Shown here: in pieces, positions 34,701-51,481 of the stretch
How positions within the stretch are numbered: position 1 is the stretch's first letter
Layout: every line of letters starts with the position of its first letter
Assembly (NCBI GenBank): GCA_037576195.1
Contig: CM075101.1
Span: 24,924,001-24,988,000 of the forward strand
Source: Phytoseiulus persimilis
Taxonomy: Eukaryota > Arthropoda > Arachnida > Mesostigmata > Phytoseiidae
Length of the DNA: 64,000 nt
Reading direction: 5' to 3'
The notes under the pieces: model-generated
What the model was told of the DNA's origin: nothing
Database searches by the model: none
Seen by the model: only the letters and a program-made list of their open reading frames with translations
Made by a program: the position numbers and the translations under genes

Positions 34701-36587
34701 AATCCAGGTGAACTTTTTGAACCTGAAAGCTGCGCGAGTGCGTTTCTCACGGGTACCTCTTGTTTTTCAACGCTACGATGGTTAACAGGTGAACTTCGTT
34801 GAGAGCGGTAGCGCTCACGCAATCAACGAGCACAAACGGACTAGGTATCTCAGCGAGGGTGAGGAAGATCCACCGAAGATTCCGGTCCGCAAACAGGCTC
34901 CAATGATGAAAGACATTTTCAAATGCATTCGAACAACTAGTTCCTGCTTCACGGTCATCGTGTGCGCCCTTGTCATAATTCTTGCCGAGGTATGTAGGTC
35001 TCATCAGGGACTTGTCGAGTAGGAGCTCTCATGGACTTGGATGCACAAGCCCGAAAAATGAATCCTCCCTTCGACTGACAGGACGAAAACTACGTGAAAT
35101 GTGCCGACGCAGAACTCGCTCTCATTACGGTGGCGGTGATCCTTGTCACATTCTACCCTGACCTGCGCAGCCATGCTCTCATCCTTTTGCAAACTGTGCC
35201 GGAAGACGTCAAACTGGACGAACTGCAGGTATTTGTCCAAGATACACACCGTCATAACGCGCTGCCCCTTCGAACATGGTCGTGATTCGATGCCTGAGAG
35301 TATCTTTCCCGTAACTACAGCAGAGACTGCTCATCAAATTTCCGGAGTTGATAAATCTGCACGATCTGCATATTTGGGCACTCAACGAGAACCACTGCAT
35401 CGCAACCATCCATGTTACTCTCAAAGTTTGCAATCAGGATCAGTTGGAGAAGCTGGCCTACAGAATCGAGGATTTCCTCCTCAAGAGCGGTAAGATCCTG
35501 GTCGAGCGAAGAGAGCACCCGAAATGCTGTTCGGAAGAAGAGTCGCGAGGGTTATTCAACTTTTTTCCAACCGAATCTCCTCCCTCCCAGGGATCGACTC
35601 CGTTACCATACAACCAGAGTTTTGTGAAGTGGAACCAACCGGACCCGTGAAGTGTGCCACGAAGTGCGATGCCTGTACGCAACAAACCTGCTGCATAGGG
35701 GAGAGACTCGATCAGAATGCTCTGGTGAGCGGTTTTGCCGAAGTGCAGTTACGATTTCTTTGCGAAACGATGTCGTTCAGTTCTCGGAGTCGATATTTCG
35801 AATTACGGGTCGACAACAAGACGCATAATCTGAAGGTCTTGGTCTACTCATATCTACTTCTTAATTCAGGTTTATGCCAAGAGGAGACGTCAAGGATCGA
35901 AAGAAAGCTTCATCATTAGCCCGAGCACGAGTCAGCCCCATGAGAATAGACAATCCGCACCACTCGAGTCTGAAGAAGATTGACGAATTTTCTGATAATT
36001 CTTTCCTGCGAGCCCTCCAGCCGCGCCGCAATACGACCTTCGATAGGTTATGCCTTCAGTGGAAACTCGAACATGTTCTCCGAATTCGAGCTCGCATCCA
36101 TCCTGAGAGGAGATGTCGGCCTCTGGTGTGTGAGGACATCTTCTACGTGGGTCATAAGTTAATTCCTGCACACAGAATCCGACTCTAAAGAGGGTGAAAT
36201 AAAGTTCGAGTGTATCAATCACCGGCGTGAGATATATGTCCGGCGCCGAATCCTCTCGACCAAAGTTGCTCGGTCCAGCATCACTGCTACCCCGATTCCT
36301 GAACAATCATAATTGAGAGTTCGACCATTCCCACGGAGTCGTGGAATAGATCAGGAGAAATCAAAACTGCCTCGCTACGGAACGAGCTCGAAACGAAGAG
36401 GATCATCCTCAACTATGATCTAGCGCATACCTTTGCATTTGAGTCCGAGAATTTTTTGTCGCTCACAACGAACTCCGGTTTTATGCTCCAAAACTTTCTT
36501 CAGGTCCGCAAGTGTTGAAGATTCATCGAGGTCTCCTATAGGAAACTCCTTCCCGGCCCACTTCACAACGATCGTTGGGATCGGCAT
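31737..36587 (-). CDS. UBLCP1: Ubiquitin-like domain-containing CTD phosphatase 1
   Basis: Nuclear HAD-type phosphatase that dephosphorylates and restrains the 26S proteasome; its ubiquitin-like domain docks on the proteasome. Seven exons fit in phase: 36587-36431, 33144-33017, 32906-32741, 32598-32446, 32252-32170, 32086-31908 and 31830-31737, giving 319 aa, essentially the vertebrate length. Exon 1 encodes most of the UBL ([19 protein letters not shown] ending with [10 protein letters not shown]), completed by exon 2 (GKPASD to VMMVG). The catalytic DxDxT motif is LDIDYTLF. Later signatures are [40 protein letters not shown] and HKKWERFL. Intron 1 is 3.3 kb and contains a complete ZnT1-like gene on the opposite strand. 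The start is the only ATG in the UBL exon that gives the family N-terminus. Confidence 0.96.
33216..33407 (+). other. Short unrecognised ORF in UBLCP1 intron 1
   Basis: A 63-codon ATG-initiated frame ([18 protein letters not shown]) with a protein-like composition. No family, splice context or upstream promoter is recognised. It may be a fragment of an old insertion or a chance frame. Confidence 0.2.
34083..35983 (+). CDS. ZnT1-like (SLC30A) cation-diffusion-facilitator homologue with degenerate zinc site
   Basis: Membrane protein of the CDF family. Seven exons fit in phase: 34083-34395, 34553-34707, 34789-34989, 35082-35228, 35324-35489, 35591-35724 and 35870-35983, giving 409 aa. Six membrane helices are expected, with TM1-2 near residues 11-55, [12 protein letters not shown] before TM3, and LILLQTVP after TM6. 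A cytosolic C-terminal domain follows ([18 protein letters not shown], a Cys-rich [10 protein letters not shown]), which is diagnostic of the ZnT1/ZnT10 branch. The TM2 metal motif reads N39-x2-H42-x3-N46 instead of D-x2-H-x3-D. The TM5 motif H-x3-D is replaced by K201-x3-T205. The gene is therefore probably transport-defective or altered in ion choice. The His-rich loop is short. It lies entirely inside intron 1 of UBLCP1, antisense. The exon 5 start could be 3 bases upstream. The last exon is the least certain. Confidence 0.85.
36198..36203 (+). terminator. Poly(A) signal of the ZnT1-like gene
   Basis: AATAAA about 215 bp after the predicted stop and still 228 bp short of the first UBLCP1 exon on the other strand. 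The nested transcript can therefore end within the host intron. Confidence 0.5.
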
Positions 36588-37614
36588 GAGGACTGAAGGG
36601 GAAAATCGCTTACTTTCGCATGCCGTAGTATCCGTTACGTTAATGGACCGGTTTGGAAAAGTTGAGTCAGGCGTGATCGTTCACCACGGTTCCAGTTTTC
36701 AGACCCTAGAGAACAATCCAATCAGTTTTCCAAACCTTCTTGGGGCTGTGAACGATCTGAGTAAAGATGAACAGCTGAGGCGGTTTCGAGGAGGAAATCG
36801 CCGCTGCCCCCGCTCGTCGTTGTCAAGTGAAATGTTGTTTTCTGCTTTGATGAAATTCGTCTGCTCAGGTGGTGTGCGGCTGATTCGCGGATTCGCGAGG
36901 GAGCTCTCATATTTTATCCTGGAGCAACATGGAAAGGTGACATGCTCGTAATATCACGGCTGGGAACACACAGACCACGGTAGATCTGCGATTGATAGAG
37001 TGAGAACGGGATAACATCGAAACAGAGCAATTTTCTCTCGGAGGTGAATGTTGGCTCTGAGCAGGTATATCTTCCGCACATTGTGAAGTTTCTTCTGAGA
37101 AATTCAGTGTTTGATCTGGGAGGGACACTATCGAAGAATTGTCAGCTGTGACCTCTTCAAACCTGGCTCGAGATCCGATAACAAAGTAAATGATCGGAGA
37201 CTGAGAAACTTCGAGATTTCTTCCGATCTGTCAAATTGGAAACTCCAATTCTTCCCAAACCTCCTCCGGGGTTCCAAGCCTCAGTGGAGCTCCTGGAGCT
37301 TCCGATCGAGCCGCGATCATCGATCCATGAAACCCGGGAGCTCGCATGCAAACGCCAGAGCGTCTTACAATTAGATCCGTGTGAGCTTAAAGACCTGCCT
37401 GTCACGGAACTTCGCACACGCTGCGCGAACAGTTTGCGCCAAGGAATCGAATGCGGGGCCTACGAAACCTCGAAGGTTTTGAACTTGTTTTCTCGAGTCA
37501 ATTTCGAATGAATTGAAAGAAGACTGGACCTGGTCAGAATCGAAGAAACGTCCTGCCTCCGCAGGCGGGAGGACACGGAAATGGTATCTGCTTGAGAGGA
37601 ACTGCGACGAACGA
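36588..37614. promoter_or_regulatory. Shared upstream region of UBLCP1 (-) and AARS2 (+)
   Basis: The two genes are head-to-head with start codons about 1.03 kb apart, so promoters for both probably lie here. No TATA box or other core element was clear. A 91-codon plus-strand ORF (37236-37511) lies within it. Confidence 0.4.
37236..37511 (+). other. 91-codon ORF upstream of AARS2, unrecognised
   Basis: This ATG-initiated ORF begins METPILPKPPPGF and contains LDPCELKDLPVTELRTRC. It ends 103 bp before the AARS2 start. Its composition is protein-like, but no family is recognised. It could be a separate small gene, an upstream ORF in the AARS2 leader, or chance. Confidence 0.3.
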
Positions 37615-44212
<6,598 letters not shown>

Positions 44213-44247
44213 AGGAAATGTTCTCTCATTGTAATTTGGCTATACAG

Positions 44248-44253
44248 TTTATT
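44248..44253 (-). terminator. Poly(A) signal of the convergent minus-strand gene
   Basis: The complement reads AATAAA 16 bp after the minus-strand stop at 44269. Together with the AARS2 signal it makes a very tight tail-to-tail pair. Confidence 0.5.
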
Positions 44254-44268
44254 TACACGAACCTCGAA

Positions 44269-44986
44269 TCAAAAGTCAGCGTATCGGTCAGTTTGTTCTT
44301 CTAGTTCAGGTGTCAAAGCATCGTACGCTCCCGGTCCATGTGACAGACATCGTATTTTATCTCTAATTGAACATCGCCTACTCATGAATCTACTCGCTAG
44401 GGACAAGAAGCTGAATCTCTTGTCCGCGTTCTGATACCTCAGTTCAGCGTCTTGAATGCTCCTGTTCACACCATTCAGTTTAAAAGCCATCCACAATGCG
44501 TCATGAACGAGACCAGTAGGGTGCTCTATTATGGTCGCGTCTGTTGGAATTTTCGGAGACGGATCGGCGAAGGTCAAGGAGCCAACTATACGACCGCGAC
44601 TGCCTGATCGCAAGCAGAATGTCCCAAACAATACATTCAATCAATCCAACACGAGCTCTGTGTGAATCGCTGATCCCGTCTTCGCTGGTACGATATTTTT
44701 TTCCAATCTCTGGAGCTTCTTCCCGCTCGTGTACCCTACTCGAAGTTCCGGATATAACTGAAGACTATCGAGTTTCCCACGGCCCGTTGTCGCGTGGTTT
44801 CGGCAGGAAGTCTGTATCAATGGCATCCATCGTCGCTATTCCTCCCTCATTGAGCAATGGTTTAACCAATATATCCACCTGCTACTGGTCGATTCGCACG
44901 CGAAATTAAATTATTGAAATTCAACTTACATCATCAAGTTTGGGCTGATTTTCAGTATGAAATTCACCCTCTACAGCCGACTGCAT
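44269..44986 (-). CDS. Unrecognised gene convergent with AARS2
   Basis: A 5' exon 44986-44930 (MQSAVEGEFHTENQPKLDD) ends at a strong donor GAT|GTAAGT and joins in phase to an exon from 44878 (VDILVKPLLNEGGIATMDAI, then PKPRDNGPWETR). Further on, the frame 44640-44269 (GSLTFADPSPKIPTDAT, ending TDRYADF) closes 16 bp before a complementary AATAAA. I could not establish how the middle is spliced; around 44641-44770 two frames look coding. If the second exon runs to its TAG near 44768, the product could be only 56 aa. No family is recognised. The exact exon structure is uncertain. Confidence 0.4.
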
Positions 44987-45188
44987 CGTGACTGCACCCT
45001 GCCCAACACGGTAGTTCCGTTACCACTTTCGGAGAAACAAACCTCCGGCCCTTCCAGCCACCGTAGCCATTATCGTGATCATCACTGCGGCATTACCATA
45101 AACCCCATGCAGCCATGTTCTGTGGCGGAAATACTGCTCGTTTAGAAAACTCTAGATCACAAATCGAAAACCTAGTCCAGACAACCGC

Positions 45189-48100
45189 TCACGACTTCAG
45201 CGGTTTCATTGCGATTTTTCTCCGGAGTATCGACGGCATGGGCCGAGGACCCCGAGCTGGCGAATCTGGTGGCGTCGGTTTCGATGGACTTGCTGGTGTT
45301 TGGGCCGCTGCAGTCGCAGGCTCCTCACTACTCGAGGCTATCGGAGTGTCCAAGCCATAACTGAAAACGAGAAGCCATCGCGTTCAGCTCTAGAAACACG
45401 AAGTCAGAGAGGATTTTGAAAACTGCGGAAGCTCTCTGGACTTCGGAGGGGAACTTACCGCTGGGCGTTGGTCTCATAGAAATATCGTATCGACTGCTCG
45501 CTTTTCGTCCCAACGAGCTTGCTCACGGCTTTGAAATCCTTGCCGTACGTTCTAAATGCTTGTATTGTCAATAACCTGGAGATCGTAAAAGATTCCGTAA
45601 GTCCTGCGCATCGCGAATCGGCGTTACCAATTTCTCCAACATTATTCCGCAAGGCGTACCTGTCTTCTTCGCTCCACGTGTCCGTGATTTTCCGTGCTTT
45701 GCCAATGGCTTTGTTAACACTGTCGACGGATTTGGCGATCTTTTTCAACTCAGCCTCCATCTGAATCGCTTCCGCTTTGTTTCGTGAATAGGTATTCTTC
45801 ATAGACGTGAGTTCATCCTTCAGCTTTTCAAGATCCTCATCCAAAGTGGCGATTTCGCTCACAGACTGCAAAGAACGTCGGTTTGAGATCATCGACTCGG
45901 TGGAAGATCCACTGCCAAACTGCGGATGAAGTCGTTCTCACTTACTTCTTTGGAGATGAATTCCTTGATCTCGTCACTGAAGTCCGTGCCAGGTCTGTGC
46001 TTCCTCATCCCGTAGTTAAGCACATCATCCTCGGTTGAGAGTTCGCTTTCGTTCTCAGAGTTTTCCGCAGAAGAGACAGATGAGATGGCTTCTTCAAGGG
46101 TCGGAATGGCAAATTTTTAGGGGAACGATGAGGGTCTCACAAGCAACCGAAGTCAGTTTTTTTATACCAGCGCGGGACATTTATTCATTCGACGTCGGAC
46201 CGAGCTGCGAATCCTCACCGGTGACTTTTTTCGTCTTGGGGCCATTGTTGTTCGGCATGGGCTTCATGACATCCTCGAACTTGACGATCTTCGAGGGTTT
46301 CCCGTTGGCTACCGATTTTTCTTTCTCTTTTCTAGCAGCATTTTCCCTGGGCTTTCTGGTCGGCAACGCGTCCTCGTAGAGAACGATGTTAGAGTTCGCA
46401 CAGAACTTCCTGTTAGGCACAACTTTCCGTTTCTCGTTGATGATCCCGAACACGCCTTTCGGAGCGACAATCTGCTTGTTCTTACTAACCAGGTAGTAGC
46501 TGCGAAATTTTCAGATACAATATTATCCTCCGTCATACATTTCCCGCATGGCCCGTCCTTCGTTGGGGAACGCTTCAAAGACATCTCTCGAATCCAAGTC
46601 ATGTACTTACTGTTTGCTCTTTTTCGGCAGCACGTAATCGCGAGCCGGGCTGTGCGTGGAGTAGTAGTGGTCGATAACATCCAAGAGACGTTTGTTAGGC
46701 AGCACCGACAGGTACTTGAAAAATTTCGTTTTATACCCTCCCAAGTATTTCTTGAAAATCCGCTTCTCTTGACTGGTCCACTCCACAAAGTCGTACAACG
46801 GCATATCACTAGCTGCCTTCTCGCTCTCAGGACGGTTGGATTCCAATAAGCCCTGTAAGGGATTCGAACGTCAGGGCTGAATCCGAGCTCTTGCCCGGAA
46901 AACTCCCATCTGCGTCGGACGCAGACGCTCACTGGAGCGCATCACCATATTCCGGTAACAGAACTTTCGTTGTTGGAACTTTGTTCATGCAACTGACCTT
47001 CTCGGGATGGTAGATGAGGTCGGCTTTCTCATCGTAGTCTCCCGGTGGCGGAACACTGCAGTATTCTGTGAGTACCGCCTGATACTCGTCGCCAACTCGA
47101 ATTTCGGCATTATATTCGTTCGATTGGCCTGAGCTGGTACCGGAAGATGCCGTGGAATCCTCTTCGCCGAGCATTACCGCATCTTGAGGTTTTGGTACGC
47201 ATGCTGGATCACTGACCCTCGGCGCCTGTGAAACGTCGAATTAGTCCAGGGCTGGCGATCTCGTCGGTGGAACTCGTCCCAAGAACCCATATCCAGAGAG
47301 AGAGCCGGACGGGCTCCTCTTTTTCTCGGAAGAATGAAATTACCGACGCCGGGAATGATTTGACTTTAACTTACTGAGGGATCATCGGTGGCTTCAACCC
47401 TTACTTTACGCGGACGACCCCTGGTCCTTCCAGGTACTGCGGGTGCTTTCGAAAGACTAGAAGCGGGTTTGGGTTCGACTTTTGTTTTCCGTGAGCCCTC
47501 GAACAAGTCGGGTGCCTTTTCGCCTCGGAGGCGAGCTGAACGATAACTCACAGGATTCTTCGGCGCGGTTGGTTCTGCTTGCGATTTCTTCGCTGGAGCT
47601 TTCCGCCGTTTGGCAGGAGGCTGTGGTCCTGCAGGATTCTCAGCGTCCGCCCTTTTGAGAGCCCTTTCCGCGGCTGCAACTCCGTCCTTGACGCCCTGGA
47701 CAAGGTTCTTCAAATTGGTAGACGCAGTTTTCGACGAGTTGTAATTGATGACGAATTTCTTGTCGGGGAATTGTTTCTTGAGCTGATCGAGGATATCTTG
47801 AACTGCCGTCGAGGGTGCTGTGATGACAACATTGCTCTCACTCTCCACGAGTTTGAAAAGATTGGTTCGAGCGAGCTCGTCGGCCTTACTGACACCTTGC
47901 GATGTGCTGACAGATAGGATTTTATACTTGACGTCGTTCACTTTGTCCTCGTCCTCGGGCCGGGTGGTCTCCCCAAGTTTCACACCACCCTCAAGTTTAA
48001 TCCCTGCTTCCAGTTCGATCAGGGGTCTCGGTAAACTTTCGGCGGCCTCAGCTTGTGAAGGCGGCTGCTTCGACTCAATAGTGATTTTCTCGACGACGGC

Positions 48101-49081
48101 TCGCGTTTCGGCGCTCGGCTTCGTTGTAGCCGTTGCTGGAGATGGCGAATTCGTGGCCGATGAGGCTTCTTGCGTCGACGCTGCGACCTCCTTCTCTGTC
48201 TTGACGGGAGGCGTGATGTTCTTGATCACTATTTTGTTCGGCTGAATCGTTCGCACCGTGCTTTTGAAGATTGGCGGCTGCACCGGTGGCAAGGTCGACA
48301 CGGGGACAATAGTGCTTACGGGACGCGGCTGCGGGGGAGGTGGGGGGACTTGAGCAATGCATGGTCTCGCGGGTTGCTGGGTAACCACAATGGGACTTGG
48401 AGTTGTGTTCCCCGTGCTCACAACAACTCCTGAGGGACGAATGTGGATGGGGTTCAGCACCGGCGACGCGACTGCAGCCAACTGCATGTTGCCTGACGCG
48501 TCCACGAAACTGATCAGATTCGATGGCAATGGAGCTCGAGGGATCACCACACCCGTGACCATTATTGGCGTCCCGAGTACCGGGCCTGCCAACGAGGTGA
48601 CTTGAGAGCCACTGAATACTTGAGCGGGCATGGTCGCCACGGACACATTTGGAGGTGCTACCGGAGCCGTGGAACTCATCGGAGTTGAGCTTGAAGGCTG
48701 CGGCAACTCTACACGGAGAGGAGCCGCGGCAGACGCATCTTGGATTTTCACGGTAAGAGGCTTGGTTTCCGGTTCAGCTGGCTTTGTCTTCGTCACAGGA
48801 ATTTCGACCCTGTCGTCTGATATCTCTCGCAAAGCTTCGTCCAGTATATTGACAACCGTAGCGGAGGGCGCTTTTTTCTCAACCTCCGACAGCTCCTTCC
48901 TGTCAGAGAGGTTCTCGTTCTGAACTTCGTTCATTGCCCACTCCATTGAACCACCGTTCTGGAATGAATCGAGAAGGAGATTGAGGATGTTTAATTGAAG
49001 AATGTTCGTTTTGGAGGGATCGAGGTTTCCATAATGCTCTAATGATGGTTGCATGACCTCTCTACCATCTCGAGATTCCAT
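45189..49081 (-). CDS. CoREST: CoREST (REST corepressor) with long N-terminal extension
   Basis: Scaffold of the LSD1-HDAC1/2 corepressor complex in the nucleus. Eight exons fit in phase: 49081-47375, 47225-46998, 46852-46611, 46499-46219, 46091-45946, 45865-45660, 45575-45459 and 45360-45189, giving 1032 aa. The first 569 residues come from one exon and are disordered, rich in Pro, Thr, Ser and Val, with a basic AT-hook-like end (GRTRGRPRKVRV). Then come an ELM2 start (IRVGDEYQAVL, about 611), SANT1 (EWTSQEKRIFKKY, about 670), an acidic linker, a coiled-coil LSD1-binding segment (LDEDLEKLKDELTSMKNTY) and SANT2 (TWSEEDR, then YGKDFKAVSKLVG). Vertebrate RCOR proteins are about 480-550 aa, so the extension is unusual. 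The ELM2 looks shortened at the exon 2/3 junction. The extension could be a separate gene fused by my model, but the phase and open frame agree. Confidence 0.83.
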
Positions 49082-51481
49082 GAGGTTCTGTTTGGGCAGA
49101 GCCTCGAACCTTGGTAAGTCCGGAGCGCTTACAAAGCCGAATCTTCTCGATACACAGGAAATTTCGAACGATTGAAAACCGATTTTGAAGAACAACTCGC
49201 TCAAGTTCCCAACATCTGTCTATATTTGCTCGTGTAATGCGAGCAGATGCATAATTCATTGGCAGAGGGAAGCGTCATCTCTGATGAGTTGTTATCGCTG
49301 GCAGCCTCCGTTTCAGAGCATGCAAAGAGCTTGAATTTGCTCAGAGGTTATCCCGAGATCAGAACCTCAAGCGAGCGCAAGTTTTCCTAAGGGATGATCA
49401 GTGACTGGGTAGCGGCCCTAAGCACTGACATCTGCGAAGGAAGTGAAGTCTGTCTGGTTCTCATCAGTAGCGATTAGAAGCATAAAACTTGCCGACTTCT
49501 CGAGTAACGGGATTCTAAGGGAAGTGTCTGATGTTCCGAATTCCGTGTCGAACTCAAACAAATCTCCACTGCTGGCTCCAGAGCCGACTGAGGTTGTGCT
49601 TTCAAAATCAATAAGCGTTGTCTAAGGATAATCTCGTATGGAGCCCACATGTATTCCATGCCACCATCACAACATGGCACTCGGACTCCAAAAGTAAACT
49701 CAAAGGTCGGATACAATGAGACCGCATGGTTCATTGGTCAGACGAGATATACATGGTATACATTGATTGACACTGGCAATAGAGATCTGATGCGTACATG
49801 ATGTTATTGACCAAACAGCATCCTAGACAGAGTACACGATATGCCTGCCCATCACGGGCCAGTTGCTCGTCGAGATTCGCGTTTCTTTCGCACATTTGGC
49901 GCTCGATTCGATCTCAGAGCTACGACTTACGGTCATAGGGTCGGTGTCGCTCATAGGTCAGAGCAAACTCATGACTAAAAAGGCAGAAAAGTTGTCGGAA
50001 TTATCTCAAAAATGGAACAGATTGGCCGCCATCTTGGTTTAGTGCGGGGCCGAATATTTTGAATGTATTTCGGATTTTTCGAAGAGTTGCCCTGATTTAA
50101 AAGTCGTGATTGTTTCCATAAATCGTGTGAGACTTCCGTGAGCCTACCCGGCTACGAGGCATACCGGAACACGCCTCAGAAATCGGGAATAGACAAATAT
50201 CGGTGACGACACTGGACGGTCGTCACTAGAAGCCGAAAACCGCCGAATTGAGACGTACCTTCCCACACGACAACCGGTTGCGATCCTGGGTGCTCAACGA
50301 CTAAAACCTTCCGATAATTTCTAAGAAGACTCACCAATTTGGACCGAAATGGGTTTCTTTGCTCAGAGCCCGCCGTTTGTTTGGGAACCCGTGTGGACAG
50401 CACTGGTGACTGCTCCTTAGAGGCTAGCGGTCTTCGGGAACCTCGCTGCGAGAAAAAAGGCTCTCTTTCTTCTGAATTCTGGTGGTGGAACAGGGAGTTG
50501 ACAATTTTGATCCGATTGATATGAACTGGCTCGTTTCTGCCTGTGAAATTGAGCTAGAAACGAAGCTTCCAGAGCAGGATTCACGCGCGCCCACTTAAAG
50601 GCCTCCTGCTGGGCGCACTGCGTGAAAAGCCACTCTCTCCGTCCCGCCGCCGGTGCTGGTGCTGAAACCTCCACGGCCGCCGCGGCTGGTACTCTTTCTC
50701 CTGAGAGACTCTTCCCTTTCCATTCGTATACCGTTGATGATGGTGATATCAAGATATTCCGAGCATGATTGAAATTCGTTTTCTACGAATGACCGACCTA
50801 TACAAAGAAAAGGGTAGCTCGGGGACTCCAGGCTTTTGGAGCCTTGAAAAATCCCATCGATCGATTCGCGATCTGTTGAGTGCCGAGCATCTCCAGAAAA
50901 ATCATGGGGCAGATCCCTCTCGTCATTCAATCGTTTGAAGACTTCGAGGGTGAACTGGCTGGAAAATATTAATATCCCACTCCCTAATGGCTGCACTTGA
51001 TGAATGCCGAAGGTTCAATCCTGAAACTCTCAGATGCCCGAGTTACAGAAATCAGAGCTGTTCCCTATATTCCGTGGGTCGAATGGAATAACCGAGAATT
51101 TTATGCGGGCAGATTTCCTCGTATCATTGTGCAATTCCATGAACAACACTGCTGCCTGAGGATGGAGCTCCAGTTTCGTTCTCTGGTGACAGTTCACTTA
51201 CTGAGATGAGCCAAAATGCCGGATGATAATCCGAATGATGTGTAAGATTTTTTTATTCCTCTCAAAAACATCCCGAACCATCGATCACCGATTAAGTGAG
51301 AATATAGGAAGGAGATCTCCGCGAGCTCAGTTTCCGGCGCCTCCATTGTCGAAATAACATTCGATCCACAACATCGCCGACAACAATTATAAAAACTGCG
51401 AGTTCTCAAGTCTCCCATACGATGAGCTACGATAGCGGCTGGTACGTCAAGTGTTAGTCATCGGCGCTGGATTCGAAAGAA
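49082..51481. other. Intergenic region between CoREST and ACAD8
   Basis: Contains the CoREST upstream region and the ACAD8 3' flank. Minus-strand frames at 49474-49734 and 50417-50996 have no recognised motif. A complementary AATAAA at 51252-51257 is about 225 bp past the ACAD8 stop and may be its poly(A) signal. Confidence 0.45.

Noticed and set aside
46840..46880. Possible tRNA B-box on the minus strand (GTTCGAATCC)
   Set aside because: It sits beside a CoREST splice acceptor, no A-box or acceptor stem is found at the right distance, and no cloverleaf can be drawn.
47579..48923. Several plus-strand ORFs of 80-140 codons
   Set aside because: All are antisense shadows of the large CoREST exon, which is open through its whole length and continues in phase into the ELM2 exon.
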